Shown piece after piece: positions 33,155-40,721 of a stretch of DNA of 40,721 nucleotides. The stretch's first letter is position 1, and each line of letters opens with the position of its first letter. Below the pieces are notes generated by a model. It did not search any database and was not told the DNA's origin. It saw only the letters and a program-made list of their open reading frames with translations. This stretch comes from Gemmatimonadota bacterium (GTDB lineage Bacteria; Gemmatimonadota; Gemmatimonadetes; Longimicrobiales; Gaopeijiaceae): NCBI GenBank assembly GCA_007124095.1, contig SLFU01000007.1, forward strand, positions 1 to 40,721. Reading direction: 5' to 3'. The translations under genes and the position numbers were made by a program.

Positions 33155-34270
33155 TCAGAAGAGTGCCAAAGCGTTGAACGGACTCGCCGTTCCACCTGGA
33201 ATCGGCCAGGTCTGCCAGACGACGGCGAACTCCCACCGCTCCCGTTCTCGCGCCTCCCGAGCCACGTGCTCCAGATAACCGTTGTCTACGAAGGCCAGAC
33301 CAATGACGAGCATTCCAACTTGGTGTACCGGCCGGTTGATCCCCTCGACTCCGGAAGGCTGTACGTCATTGGCTGCATCTCCAATGAGGACCGAGACGCC
33401 CCTCTCATGCAGCCAGGGGAGAACGGAGGCGTGCAGCCCTGCACTTCCTCGGCTGTAATCCCACGGACCCTCCGCCTCGGTCTTCGCCCACCGTCCGGTC
33501 CGCATGAGAATCACATCACCCGGTTCGGCCCTGACCCCGGCGAAGTCCTCCCAGGCTTCCAGGTCCTCGATGAAGATCGGCGTCGAAGGATCCAGCCAGT
33601 CCTCTCCCCGCATCAGGGGAATGTCGTAGAGCACTCCGCGGGTGGCGTACGTGGTCCCCATCTGCTTGATCGAAAGGTTCTGGCACCCGTCGATGTGATC
33701 GACCTCGAAGGGGTATCCGTTGAAGATCACGCGCTCCCCGTCCGGGGCACGGGTAGAGGGTGAATCCCGGTCCCCCGAGTAATGGCAGATCGCATCCATG
33801 TGCGACAGTGTACCATCGTGTGTGGAAAAGCTCATGGCGTCGAGGCCGGTGCTGGTGTGCCAGCGCTCCGCTGGTGCGAATCGCCAGCTTTCCAGTGAAG
33901 GCTCCCACTGCACGAAGTGCTGAAGTGAGACATTGATTCCGTCTTCCACGAGTGCCAGCGCCTGCCGGGTCTTGGCTGGGGTGATCATATTGAGTGTGCC
34001 GCGCTGATCGTCCGCTCCCCAACGGTGCCAATTCGACAACTCCGTTTCCCAACGGCGGAGGTCGGCCATGGTCACCCGAACGGATGGGTCCTGGGTTGCT
34101 GGATGGGGCTGGAAGTCCTCCGTTCCCTGGATGGGATCGAAAGGCTCACCGGAGAAGGTGGCTCGGGGATGGATGAGCTCCTGTCCCGAGAGTTCTCCCC
34201 CTGACGAAAAGGCGGGAGAAAAAGTGAGCACCCCCAACACGAGCGGGATGAGAAAGGTCGAGCGCTTCAT
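33155..34270 (-). CDS. secreted cyclase-family hydrolase, type A (cyclase A2)
   Basis: A 371-residue PF04199 enzyme and the close copy of cyclase A1. Long shared stretches include QHFVQWEPSLESWRFAPAERWH, FSTHDGTLSHMDAICHY and the ending WPIPGGTASPFNAL. The signal peptide is MKRSTFLIPLVLGVLTFSPAFSSGGELSGQE. The ribosome-binding site AGAGGTGAT is good and the track start is accepted. It diverges from S2/F4, so one intergenic region may control both the hydrolases and the flavoprotein of locus 2. Differences from A1 lie mostly in the signal peptide and near the C-terminus (FAVVWQTWP versus FMLSWQLWP). Confidence 0.9.
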   Translation of the reverse strand: MKRSTFLIPLVLGVLTFSPAFSSGGELSGQELIHPRATFSGEPFDPIQGTEDFQPHPATQDPSVRVTMADLRRWETELSNWHRWGADDQRGTLNMITPAKTRQALALVEDGINVSLQHFVQWEPSLESWRFAPAERWHTSTGLDAMSFSTHDGTLSHMDAICHYSGDRDSPSTRAPDGERVIFNGYPFEVDHIDGCQNLSIKQMGTTYATRGVLYDIPLMRGEDWLDPSTPIFIEDLEAWEDFAGVRAEPGDVILMRTGRWAKTEAEGPWDYSRGSAGLHASVLPWLHERGVSVLIGDAANDVQPSGVEGINRPVHQVGMLVIGLAFVDNGYLEHVAREARERERWEFAVVWQTWPIPGGTASPFNALALF

Positions 34271-34757
34271 AGGATCACCTCTGCTTTACATGGACGATGG
34301 ACGACCACTCCGGCTCGAACATTGCTTCGCAAAAACGTCGAAGGGACCATGAGCGACGGAGCGATGTTCGGGGATGCGAATGGGATCGTTTCGTAGCCTG
34401 GCGGCGAGTGAACTTTACACCGCTCAGACAGTAGTCAGGCTGATCGCGGGGCGCAACAATAGTGAGGTGAAGCCAGGTTTCCTCTACGTAGGCCGGTCAT
34501 GGACATGTGTCGTGGACATGTGTGGAGGTCGTCGTCTTCGGATTACCTCGACTCGGTCGCCATCCTCGTCGTCCCGCTGCGGGAGATTACCTGGAAATGG
34601 ACCTCGGTCTCTGGCGAATGTGGGACTGAAACGCCCATTTCTTGCCGGACGCCCTCTACCGGAGTACTGTGGTGATAGCTGACAACTCACTTGGGCAGTC
34701 AATGGTGAACCGGTTCTACTCTATCTGCAGTATCTCCACCTGCTAGAGGCTCAAACG
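34271..34757. other. divergent control region of locus 2
   Basis: This 487-base region lies between cyclase A2 (minus) and S2 (plus) and holds no convincing gene. It must contain both promoters, but no clear -35/-10 pair stands out. A two-copy direct repeat at 34500-34523 is the most notable element. Confidence 0.5.
34500..34523 (+). repeat. two-copy direct repeat in the locus 2 control region
   Basis: TGGACATGTGT occurs twice with CG between the copies, a 13-base period. Each copy contains the palindrome ACATGT. It sits near the middle of the divergent region and could bind a regulator. Confidence 0.55.
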
Positions 34758-35219
34758 ATGAAAAGGATCTTGTTCGGATTCGGTGTCCTCTGCTTGGCCC
34801 TTTCCACCACCTCCCCCGCAGAACTGGTCGCGCAGGATCGGGGCACGGATCAACCGGTCGCCGCAAACCTCGGCTATGGCATTGAGCCTGGAAACGCGGT
34901 CATTTTCATAGTGGCTGAGGATTTCTTTACTGAGTTTGATGGCCGGGGTTGGACCCTGCCGGGACGCGTGGAAGTGACAGGTTCCGCCGGGAGCCCCGTT
35001 TCGGTGGGAAACTGCCACCGGGACGAGCTCCCGTTTCAGGCCGGAGAGCTGATCGATCCTGACGGGGAGGACTCTCCCATCCCGATTGAATTCGCGGTCT
35101 TGTATCCCGACGATGTGGAGTTGCCGATGGGCGTGACGTTGGGTAGTGGGAGACCGGGAGGTCCGTGCGGTCCGGGATACCGAATCATACGTCGCCACGT
35201 TCTCGCGACAGACTATTGA
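34758..35219 (+). CDS. small secreted protein S2, family not recognised
   Basis: A 153-residue homologue of S1. The signal peptide is MKRILFGFGVLCLALSTTSPAELVAQ, and the mature protein starts with the same AQDRGTDQ. The two cysteines are conserved (C86 in GNCHRDELP and C127 in GGPCGPGY), as are AVLYPDDVELP and the TDY end. S2 has an insert around EDFFTEFDGRGWTLPGR compared with S1. An AGAGG ribosome-binding site precedes the ATG. It lies 165 bases before F4, mirroring S1-F3. The repeated pairing suggests that the protein serves the type II flavoprotein, for example as a redox or substrate-binding partner or an assembly factor; none of these is shown by sequence. Confidence 0.82.
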   Translation: MKRILFGFGVLCLALSTTSPAELVAQDRGTDQPVAANLGYGIEPGNAVIFIVAEDFFTEFDGRGWTLPGRVEVTGSAGSPVSVGNCHRDELPFQAGELIDPDGEDSPIPIEFAVLYPDDVELPMGVTLGSGRPGGPCGPGYRIIRRHVLATDY

Positions 35220-35384
35220 GATTGAGGTGGTCCCTTTGAGAATGTGACGGTCCCTTCCTTTAGGTGAAGACGTGCCCGAGTGCTTTGACGGTACCGTGAA
35301 GAACCAAAAGGTTGGGAGCCAGTCAGATCACGGGCCTGAGGACCACAATCCTCAAGAGATCCTTTCACTCTGCGAGGTCTAGCC

Positions 35385-37025
35385 ATGGCTGATAGCTCAA
35401 AGGAATCAAACGAGCGTCGGGTCCTCTCCCGCCGGAAGTTGCTCGGGGGAGCGGCGGCGGGAGTTGCTGCGGGAGCGGTGGGAAGCTTCTCGAGCATTAC
35501 GAAGGCCTGGGGTGCTCCCGCGGTTCCGAAGGGGGCGGTCCAAGAGATGACGGCCGATGTCGTGGTGGCTGGCGCAGGGATTGGTGGCTTGACAGCCGCT
35601 GTCCGGTCCTTGCACCAGGGGGCTAGCGTCATCCTGCTTGAGAAGGCTGAGCAACCAGGGGGAACGACTGCTCACTCCGAAGGTGGGCTCGCGAACCACG
35701 AGTACGAACATATGCGCAACAATAGCCCGGACGGGGATCCGGTGGTTCAGCGTGCCATCTACGACAACATCGAGCGCTTCTTTGGCTTCATGGAAGAGAT
35801 CGACGCTCCGATAACCCGGCCGGGTGAGCCGGCTGCGATGGTCGGGGCCCAACAGATTTCGGATGGCGAGAGGCGTGGGCGGGTGATCCCCCCGGTGGTC
35901 TGGGTGCGCTACATGGTGGGGGAGCTTGAGGATAGGGGGGGGACGCTCCTCACGGAGACACCGATGACCCGGATCATGACGAATGATCGGAGGGAGGTGG
36001 TTGGCGTCTTGGCCGAGGGGCCCGATGGCCCGGTGCGCATCCGTACAAAGGCAGTCGTCGTGGCGACGGGTGGCTGGGCACACAACGCCAAGATGGTGAA
36101 CGAACACATCACCCGCGAGCAGATCTGGCAGCGGAACGTCAGTAACGGGCGAGAAACGCCGCTGTTCACGGGGGATGGCTACTTCCTCGCCTCGCAACTC
36201 GGCGCTGCTCCGTCGAAGGGAGGTTGGGATGCGTTTTACGGCTACTCGCTACCCGCCAGGCCTGGAAGGCCCGTCGAGCCGATGGCGAACGTCTCGATCT
36301 ACCACGCACACTTCGGAGTGGGCCTGAACCTATACGGTCGCCGTTACGCTGATGAGAGCGGAGGCAAGTGGGGAAGCCGGCCGCGTGATCAGTTCACTGG
36401 TCGAAGTGCGCAGATCCTGAACCAGGAAGGGTGCCGACAGGTGGAGGCATCGACGATCCATATCTGGGACGAGGTCATCAATCGCGAACGGGCGTGCGCG
36501 GAATGCGCCCTAGGGGGATCGGACCGTTGGCTTGCTTATCGGGAGGTGGGGGCACCGGTGGCTCAGGCCGACACGTTGAGTGAACTGGCGGACCAGATTG
36601 AACGCTGGGGGCGAGGCACACCAGCCCAGACGATCATGGAGGAGGTCACCCAATACAACCAGGCGGCGGAGGCTGGACGGGCGTGGGCCCTCCCGATTCC
36701 AAAGACCGGTGCTGAGAACGGCCACGCCAACCCGCTCACGACTGGTCCGTTCTATGCGGTCCTGGGAACGGCGGCGATCACTGCTACATATGGGGGGCTT
36801 CGGGCGGATTCCCAGGGACGAGTGCTCGATCGGTTCGATCGGCCCATTCGCGGCCTCTTTGCGGCGGGCGTGGACATCGGTGGATACTCTACCTATGCCT
36901 ACCTGGGTAACCTGCTTATCGGAGGCTCCTTCGGTTACTTGAGCGGCACCAACGCTCCGCGCGTTCCTGAGCCGAGCGGAGGTTGGGCCGTAGCGCCGTG
37001 GATGGGTGCCTCAGTTCCCACTTGA
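35385..37025 (+). CDS. Tat-exported FAD-dependent oxidoreductase, type II (F4)
   Basis: A 546-residue flavoprotein closely matching F3. The Tat motif is SRRKLLGGAAAG. FAD-binding elements are VVVAGAGIGGLTAAVR, LLEKAEQPGGT and GLFAAGVDIGGYSTYAYLGN. It keeps the type II CxxC at exactly the same residues as F3 (C371-AEC-374), while the cysteine of F3's GGTCAHSEGG is threonine here. The start has GAGG upstream. It is followed by a weak hairpin and then the SusC-like receptor on the same strand. Family chemistry is redox at C-C bonds next to carbonyls; the electron acceptor and substrate are unknown, and no cytochrome gene adjoins this copy. Confidence 0.9.
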   Translation: MADSSKESNERRVLSRRKLLGGAAAGVAAGAVGSFSSITKAWGAPAVPKGAVQEMTADVVVAGAGIGGLTAAVRSLHQGASVILLEKAEQPGGTTAHSEGGLANHEYEHMRNNSPDGDPVVQRAIYDNIERFFGFMEEIDAPITRPGEPAAMVGAQQISDGERRGRVIPPVVWVRYMVGELEDRGGTLLTETPMTRIMTNDRREVVGVLAEGPDGPVRIRTKAVVVATGGWAHNAKMVNEHITREQIWQRNVSNGRETPLFTGDGYFLASQLGAAPSKGGWDAFYGYSLPARPGRPVEPMANVSIYHAHFGVGLNLYGRRYADESGGKWGSRPRDQFTGRSAQILNQEGCRQVEASTIHIWDEVINRERACAECALGGSDRWLAYREVGAPVAQADTLSELADQIERWGRGTPAQTIMEEVTQYNQAAEAGRAWALPIPKTGAENGHANPLTTGPFYAVLGTAAITATYGGLRADSQGRVLDRFDRPIRGLFAAGVDIGGYSTYAYLGNLLIGGSFGYLSGTNAPRVPEPSGGWAVAPWMGASVPT

Positions 37026-37042
37026 CGATGCGGGAGATGTTT

Positions 37043-37063
37043 GGGCAGACAGGCAGTCTGTCC
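37043..37063 (+). terminator. weak hairpin after F4
   Basis: GGGCAGAC and GTCTGTCC form an 8-base-pair stem (one G-T pair) with loop AGGCA, 17 bases after the F4 stop. There is no T-run, so termination would be weak or factor-dependent. Confidence 0.4.
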
Positions 37064-37399
37064 GGCAACGCAATCAGCTGTGTGGAACCTTGATGCTACC
37101 TGACGCCGTGGGGCAGCCTTACAGGGGACCCGTATGGCCTCTCCTGAGATCGACTTCGCGCGCGATGTTTCGATGTTTCCAGGTAAGACGCAGTAGGGTC
37201 CCAGCGGCTCGAGTCGCTCCTGAATGTGAGGAAAGGGGGCGGACTGACCTTCGCTTCGGTGGCCGTTGTCAGCTTTCCCCGTAGCGCGGGCTAGTCCACT
37301 TCGGTTTCCCCGGGTGTTCAGGTGACGGGCTCCACGTTGCGGGCCGGCCCGACAACTCTCTCCTTGAACGTCGATCTCCAAAGCCAGCCTTGCCGCTTG

Positions 37400-37421
37400 C
37401 CACGTTAGTACCACGTTAGTA
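37400..37421 (+). repeat. 11-base tandem repeat before the SusC-like receptor
   Basis: CCACGTTAGTA occurs twice head to tail without a spacer, 16 bases upstream of a TTGACA box. The position is that of an activator site. Confidence 0.55.
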
Positions 37422-37436
37422 ACAGGACATCACCAC

Positions 37437-37465
37437 TTGACACGATGAGGCGTGGGTATTACTAC
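37437..37465 (+). promoter_or_regulatory. candidate promoter of the SusC-like receptor
   Basis: TTGACA (37437-37442) is a perfect -35 box. At 17-base spacing the -10 would be TACTAC, a poor match, while TATTAC lies three bases nearer. The -35 is convincing, the -10 is not; a weak -10 with the adjacent repeat would fit an activator-dependent promoter. Confidence 0.35.
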
Positions 37466-37738
37466 CACCCTGGAGTGCGGCCAGGTGCGAATGGCTTCAT
37501 TCGAGTTTCGCTCAGGGCGCGTGGTACGATGTCGCGTTCCAACAGGAGGCAGTAGGAAAGAAGGGTGACCAAGTGTGATGGACTTCGCCTTGCGGCGGCC
37601 GGTTGGACCGGAACACGGCCACAATTCGAGTAGGACTGCTAACGTCCGATGGAAACGGGTGACATCGGCTGTCAGGCGCTGCCCCCAGCCGGGCTGTTTG
37701 TGACCGTGCCAACCATCTGGATTCCGTTGGAGGAACCA

Positions 37739-40721
37739 ATGAAGTCATGTCAGTTGGTGGAAAGAGTGAAATCAATTGCACGAGTGCTTCCTGCATTGCT
37801 CCTCTTCTTCGCTACGGCGGAAGCTTCCGAGGCGGTGATGCTCCAAGGCACGATCACGGGTCAGGTCGTCGGCGCTGAAAACCAGCAGCCGTTGGGCGGG
37901 GCCCAGGTCCTCGTCGAGGGGACCGGAGTGGGAGCTCTGACGAACCAGGCCGGCCAATTCACGCTCACCGAGGTCCCTGCAGGCGAGCAGACGGTAGCCG
38001 TTCAGCTGCTCGGCTTCGCTCGTGCGACCCAAACGGTGCAGGTGACCTCGGGTGAAACGGTGAACCTCAACTTTGAGATCACCCGACAGGCGCTCGCGTT
38101 GGACGAGATGGTCGTTACCGGGACGCCGGGCGGTACGCAGCGGCGAGCTTTGGGGCATGACATATCCCGGATCAGCGCCTCCGAACTCGCCGAAAGCATG
38201 CCCAGGACGGACTTCCAGGGGATTATGCGGGGCCAGGCGGCTGGTGCCTATGTCCAGCCCGCTGCGGGAACGGTCGGCGCTGGGAACCACATGCGGATGC
38301 GCGGAATTTCTTCCATTTCCCTCTCGAGCTATCCCCTCATCTATGTGGACGGGGTACGGGTGAGCAATGAGCGGGGGGGATCGCAGTCGGCGAATCGGGA
38401 TCCGTCGCCTGCGCTTCGGATGAACGATTTCAGCCCGGACGAGATCGAGAGCATCGAGATTATCAAGGGGCCCTCGGCAGCTACGCTGTACGGCACCGAG
38501 GCGTCAGCCGGGGTGATCCAGATCATCACGAGGCGCGGGGCCTCGGGAGCGCCTCAGTGGGAGGCCGGGATCGAGGCTGGCGCGAACTACATGAGAGATC
38601 CGGGGGGTCGCCTGAACTGGAACTATCAGATCGATCCCACGGGAGAGGTCACGGGGCAGCCCGGTGCTCTGACGCGTTGGCACCCGGTGCATAGCCCGCA
38701 AGAGTCACCCCATGCGTTCCAGTCGGGACTGCGGCAGAACTACAGCTTGGGGGTTCGGGGCGGAACTGACCGCGTGCGCTACGCCCTCTCGGGTAGCTTC
38801 GGTGACGAGGAGGGGTATCTGGATTGGAATACTCAGCGCCGCAACAACCTTCGGGCGAACATGGACGTGGTGCTGACCGAGAGTCTGGATGCCCAGTTCT
38901 CCTCGGGCTTCATCAACCAGGACACCTCCTTTCCAGTGGCGATGAACCCGTACGGCTACCCGGGCAGTTGGCACTGGGGCCATGCTCTTCGCACCGCGAA
39001 TGACGGCCACTACGTTCTCAGGCCCGAAGAGGAGAGGTTGATCGAACACCTTTCGGACGTCTCGCGTTCGACGTGGAGCCTGACTCTCAACCACAACCCG
39101 ACCGACTGGTTCCGCCAGCGGTTTATCGTGGGGGAGGACCAGACCGTCGAGACGACCGACCTCAGGATCCGGCGGCAGCCCGAGGGGGCCAACCATCCGG
39201 GGCTGGCGGGACGCGGTCTGGGGATGATGGATCGGGATGTAAATGAACTTTCCTACCTTTCTATGGACTACGGCGCCACCGTCAGCTTCGACCTCAACCC
39301 CAATTGGACGAGTTCAACCTCCACCGGTGTCCAGTACTACGACAACACCCGTGAGGTGAGCACCCTGCGTGGCGAAGAGTTCGTGGCCCTCGGTCTCACG
39401 GCGCCGGACGGACTGGCAAGCGTGATCGGAGGTGGCACCCGAATCGCGAACTCCTCGCTCGGCGTCTATCTGCAGCAGGAGTTCGGTTGGCAGAATCGGG
39501 CGTTTCTTACTGCGGCCGTGCGGGGCGATGATAACAGCGCCTTTGGTGCGGACTTCGATGCCGCCATCTACCCGAAGGTGAGCGGCACCTGGGTAGTGAG
39601 TGAAGAGGAGTGGTGGGACTTGTTCTGGGTCAACAGCTTTCGGGTGCGTGGTGCGTGGGGCCAGGCCGGACGTCAGCCGGACGTCTTTGCGGCGGTCAGC
39701 CTCTACGAGCCCTACCGGGGTCCCGGGGGGGCACCCGCGGTGCGGACTGGCGCCCTCGGGAACCCCGACCTCGGGCCGGAAGTGGGAGAGGAGATCGAGG
39801 TCGGATTCGATGCCGCGCTATGGAATGAGCGCTTTTCGGTGACCTTCAACTTCTACGATCAGCGGACGCGAGACGCGATGTTGAATGTCAGGTCCTCGGT
39901 AGCGACCGGATTTATGCAGGCCCGGGTCGAGAACGTGGGACTGGTCACCAACCGAGGCATCGAGCTGCAGTTGAACGGGAGTCTTTGGGAGAGCCCGCAG
40001 CACCGACTGGATATGGGCTTCAACCTTACCACGAACCGCAACCGCCTCGAGGATCTAGGGGGCGTTCCGGAGACCGGCGCTGGGGCCAATACCAGGCTCC
40101 GTGAGGGCCATCCGGTTCAGGACTATCATGCGGTCAAGGTCGTGAGTGCAGAGTGGCACGGACCGCCGGACTTCCGCGATGGCGGATACCCGACCGTTCA
40201 GTGCATGTTGGAAGACGGCACGGTGGAAGATTGCACCGACTTCGATCCCGGTCGGCATCGGGTAAGCTACGGCAAGAATGGCGATCCCACGTGGTACGGC
40301 GGTTTTACGACAACCCTGACGCTCTTCAACAACCTGCGGCTCTTCTCTCAGCTCACCTATGAGGGCGGCAATATAATGTTTGGCTGCCGCATCGGCTGCT
40401 CCTACGGCTTCTTTCGGATTTCCCCGCAGGTGACTGGTGATCCGGTGAACGGCGTGGCACCGGATCCAGCCTACTTCTGGATGGCCGAGGATCTTGGTAA
40501 CAACGACTTCGGAGGTGCCTACAAAGGAGACCAGGTCCGCATCCAGACGGTGTCGGCTTCGTATTCGCTTCCCAGTCGATGGGTGGAGCGAATGATGGGT
40601 GGTGCGGGGGATGTGCGCTTGCAAGTCTCTGCGAACAACTTGGGTTGGCTCTGGCGGGCACAGGAAGAGAGTGGGGTCGGCCCTATCACGAAAGGGAGAG
40701 GTGGACGCCTCATCGTCGATC
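37739..40721 (+). CDS. SusC/RagA-type TonB-dependent outer-membrane receptor (partial)
   Basis: This gene is missing from the ORF track because it runs off the right edge; translation from the ATG at 37739 (GGAGGA upstream) stays open for 994 codons. A signal peptide (about residues 1-30) is followed by a carboxypeptidase-regulatory-like domain (ITGQVVGAENQQPLGGAQVLVEG, about 35-115), then the plug with LDEMVVTGTP, IYVDGVRVSN and EIIKGPSAATLYGTEASAGVIQI, then the barrel. The visible end LQVSANNLGWLWRA is near-terminal in SusC relatives, so perhaps only a short part is missing. Such receptors import oligosaccharides, peptides or other bulky compounds using TonB energy. Standing directly after S2-F4, it is the likely port for the pathway substrate. 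No SusD-type lipoprotein is visible; it may lie beyond the edge. Confidence 0.93.
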   Translation, partial: MKSCQLVERVKSIARVLPALLLFFATAEASEAVMLQGTITGQVVGAENQQPLGGAQVLVEGTGVGALTNQAGQFTLTEVPAGEQTVAVQLLGFARATQTVQVTSGETVNLNFEITRQALALDEMVVTGTPGGTQRRALGHDISRISASELAESMPRTDFQGIMRGQAAGAYVQPAAGTVGAGNHMRMRGISSISLSSYPLIYVDGVRVSNERGGSQSANRDPSPALRMNDFSPDEIESIEIIKGPSAATLYGTEASAGVIQIITRRGASGAPQWEAGIEAGANYMRDPGGRLNWNYQIDPTGEVTGQPGALTRWHPVHSPQESPHAFQSGLRQNYSLGVRGGTDRVRYALSGSFGDEEGYLDWNTQRRNNLRANMDVVLTESLDAQFSSGFINQDTSFPVAMNPYGYPGSWHWGHALRTANDGHYVLRPEEERLIEHLSDVSRSTWSLTLNHNPTDWFRQRFIVGEDQTVETTDLRIRRQPEGANHPGLAGRGLGMMDRDVNELSYLSMDYGATVSFDLNPNWTSSTSTGVQYYDNTREVSTLRGEEFVALGLTAPDGLASVIGGGTRIANSSLGVYLQQEFGWQNRAFLTAAVRGDDNSAFGADFDAAIYPKVSGTWVVSEEEWWDLFWVNSFRVRGAWGQAGRQPDVFAAVSLYEPYRGPGGAPAVRTGALGNPDLGPEVGEEIEVGFDAALWNERFSVTFNFYDQRTRDAMLNVRSSVATGFMQARVENVGLVTNRGIELQLNGSLWESPQHRLDMGFNLTTNRNRLEDLGGVPETGAGANTRLREGHPVQDYHAVKVVSAEWHGPPDFRDGGYPTVQCMLEDGTVEDCTDFDPGRHRVSYGKNGDPTWYGGFTTTLTLFNNLRLFSQLTYEGGNIMFGCRIGCSYGFFRISPQVTGDPVNGVAPDPAYFWMAEDLGNNDFGGAYKGDQVRIQTVSASYSLPSRWVERMMGGAGDVRLQVSANNLGWLWRAQEESGVGPITKGRGGRLIVD

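Larger units (their letters stand above)
37026..37738. other. long leader between F4 and the SusC-like receptor
   Basis: This 713-base stretch has no gene I can support; the ORFs in it lack ribosome-binding sites and protein-like composition. It contains a hairpin just after F4, an 11-base tandem repeat, and a promoter candidate, listed separately. Its length suggests the receptor has its own regulated promoter. Confidence 0.5.

Noticed and set aside
1-40721. Mobile element, phage or CRISPR array
   Set aside because: No transposase, integrase or phage structural gene was seen, and all repeats found have only two copies without the spacing of a CRISPR array.

Overview
The window is about 40.7 kb of high-GC bacterial chromosome. 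A SusC/RagA-type TonB-dependent receptor, two DUF5916-type outer-membrane proteins and many secreted enzymes mean a Gram-negative cell envelope. My best guess from gene style is Gemmatimonadota or a related environmental lineage; no rRNA or ribosomal protein gene is present to settle it. I found no transposase, integrase, phage gene or CRISPR array. The ORF track omits two real edge genes: a thiamine-diphosphate (ThDP) enzyme at the left (minus strand) and the SusC-like receptor at the right (plus strand).

Layout. (1) 1-13.8 kb is catabolic locus 1. It holds a Tat-exported ThDP enzyme (partial) and a divergent PQQ-dependent dehydrogenase. Next comes a compact series of cyclase A1, cyclase B1, flavoprotein F1, flavoprotein F2 and a c-type cytochrome, closed by a strong terminator. 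A convergent exported fumarylacetoacetate-hydrolase-family (FAH) enzyme follows, then a small secreted protein (S1) with flavoprotein F3 and another terminator. (2) 14-18.2 kb holds threonine ammonia-lyase, a tRNA-like remnant, an exported M20 amidohydrolase, tRNA-Leu(CAA) and a Phd-like/PIN toxin-antitoxin pair. (3) 18.2-31.5 kb is a mixed region. It has two DUF5916 outer-membrane proteins, an NTF2-like protein, a hybrid histidine kinase, a second kinase overlapping a CarH-like B12 sensor gene, a His/Cys-rich plus Met/His-rich envelope pair, MscL and a lactate-permease-family transporter. (4) 31.9-40.7 kb is catabolic locus 2. Cyclases A2 and B2 lie on the minus strand, divergent from S2, flavoprotein F4 and the SusC-like receptor (truncated by the window edge).

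How the genes may work together (inference). Nearly every enzyme of the two catabolic loci carries a visible export signal: Sec for the cyclases, PQQ dehydrogenase, FAH enzyme and S proteins; Tat for all four flavoproteins and the ThDP enzyme. Cytochrome c is available as an electron acceptor. This fits a largely periplasmic pathway that oxidises and hydrolytically opens an imported cyclic or carbonyl compound, with the TonB-dependent receptor supplying substrate. Cyclases A and B and the S-flavoprotein pair each occur in both loci, so the region looks like a duplicated and rearranged module. The substrate cannot be read from sequence. The most novel-looking parts are the S-flavoprotein pair, the export of enzyme classes that normally work in the cytoplasm, and the B12-sensor/histidine-kinase pair.

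Starts were moved inward from the ORF-track start where a ribosome-binding site and signal peptide supported it. Family calls come from reading motifs by eye; no database search was run.
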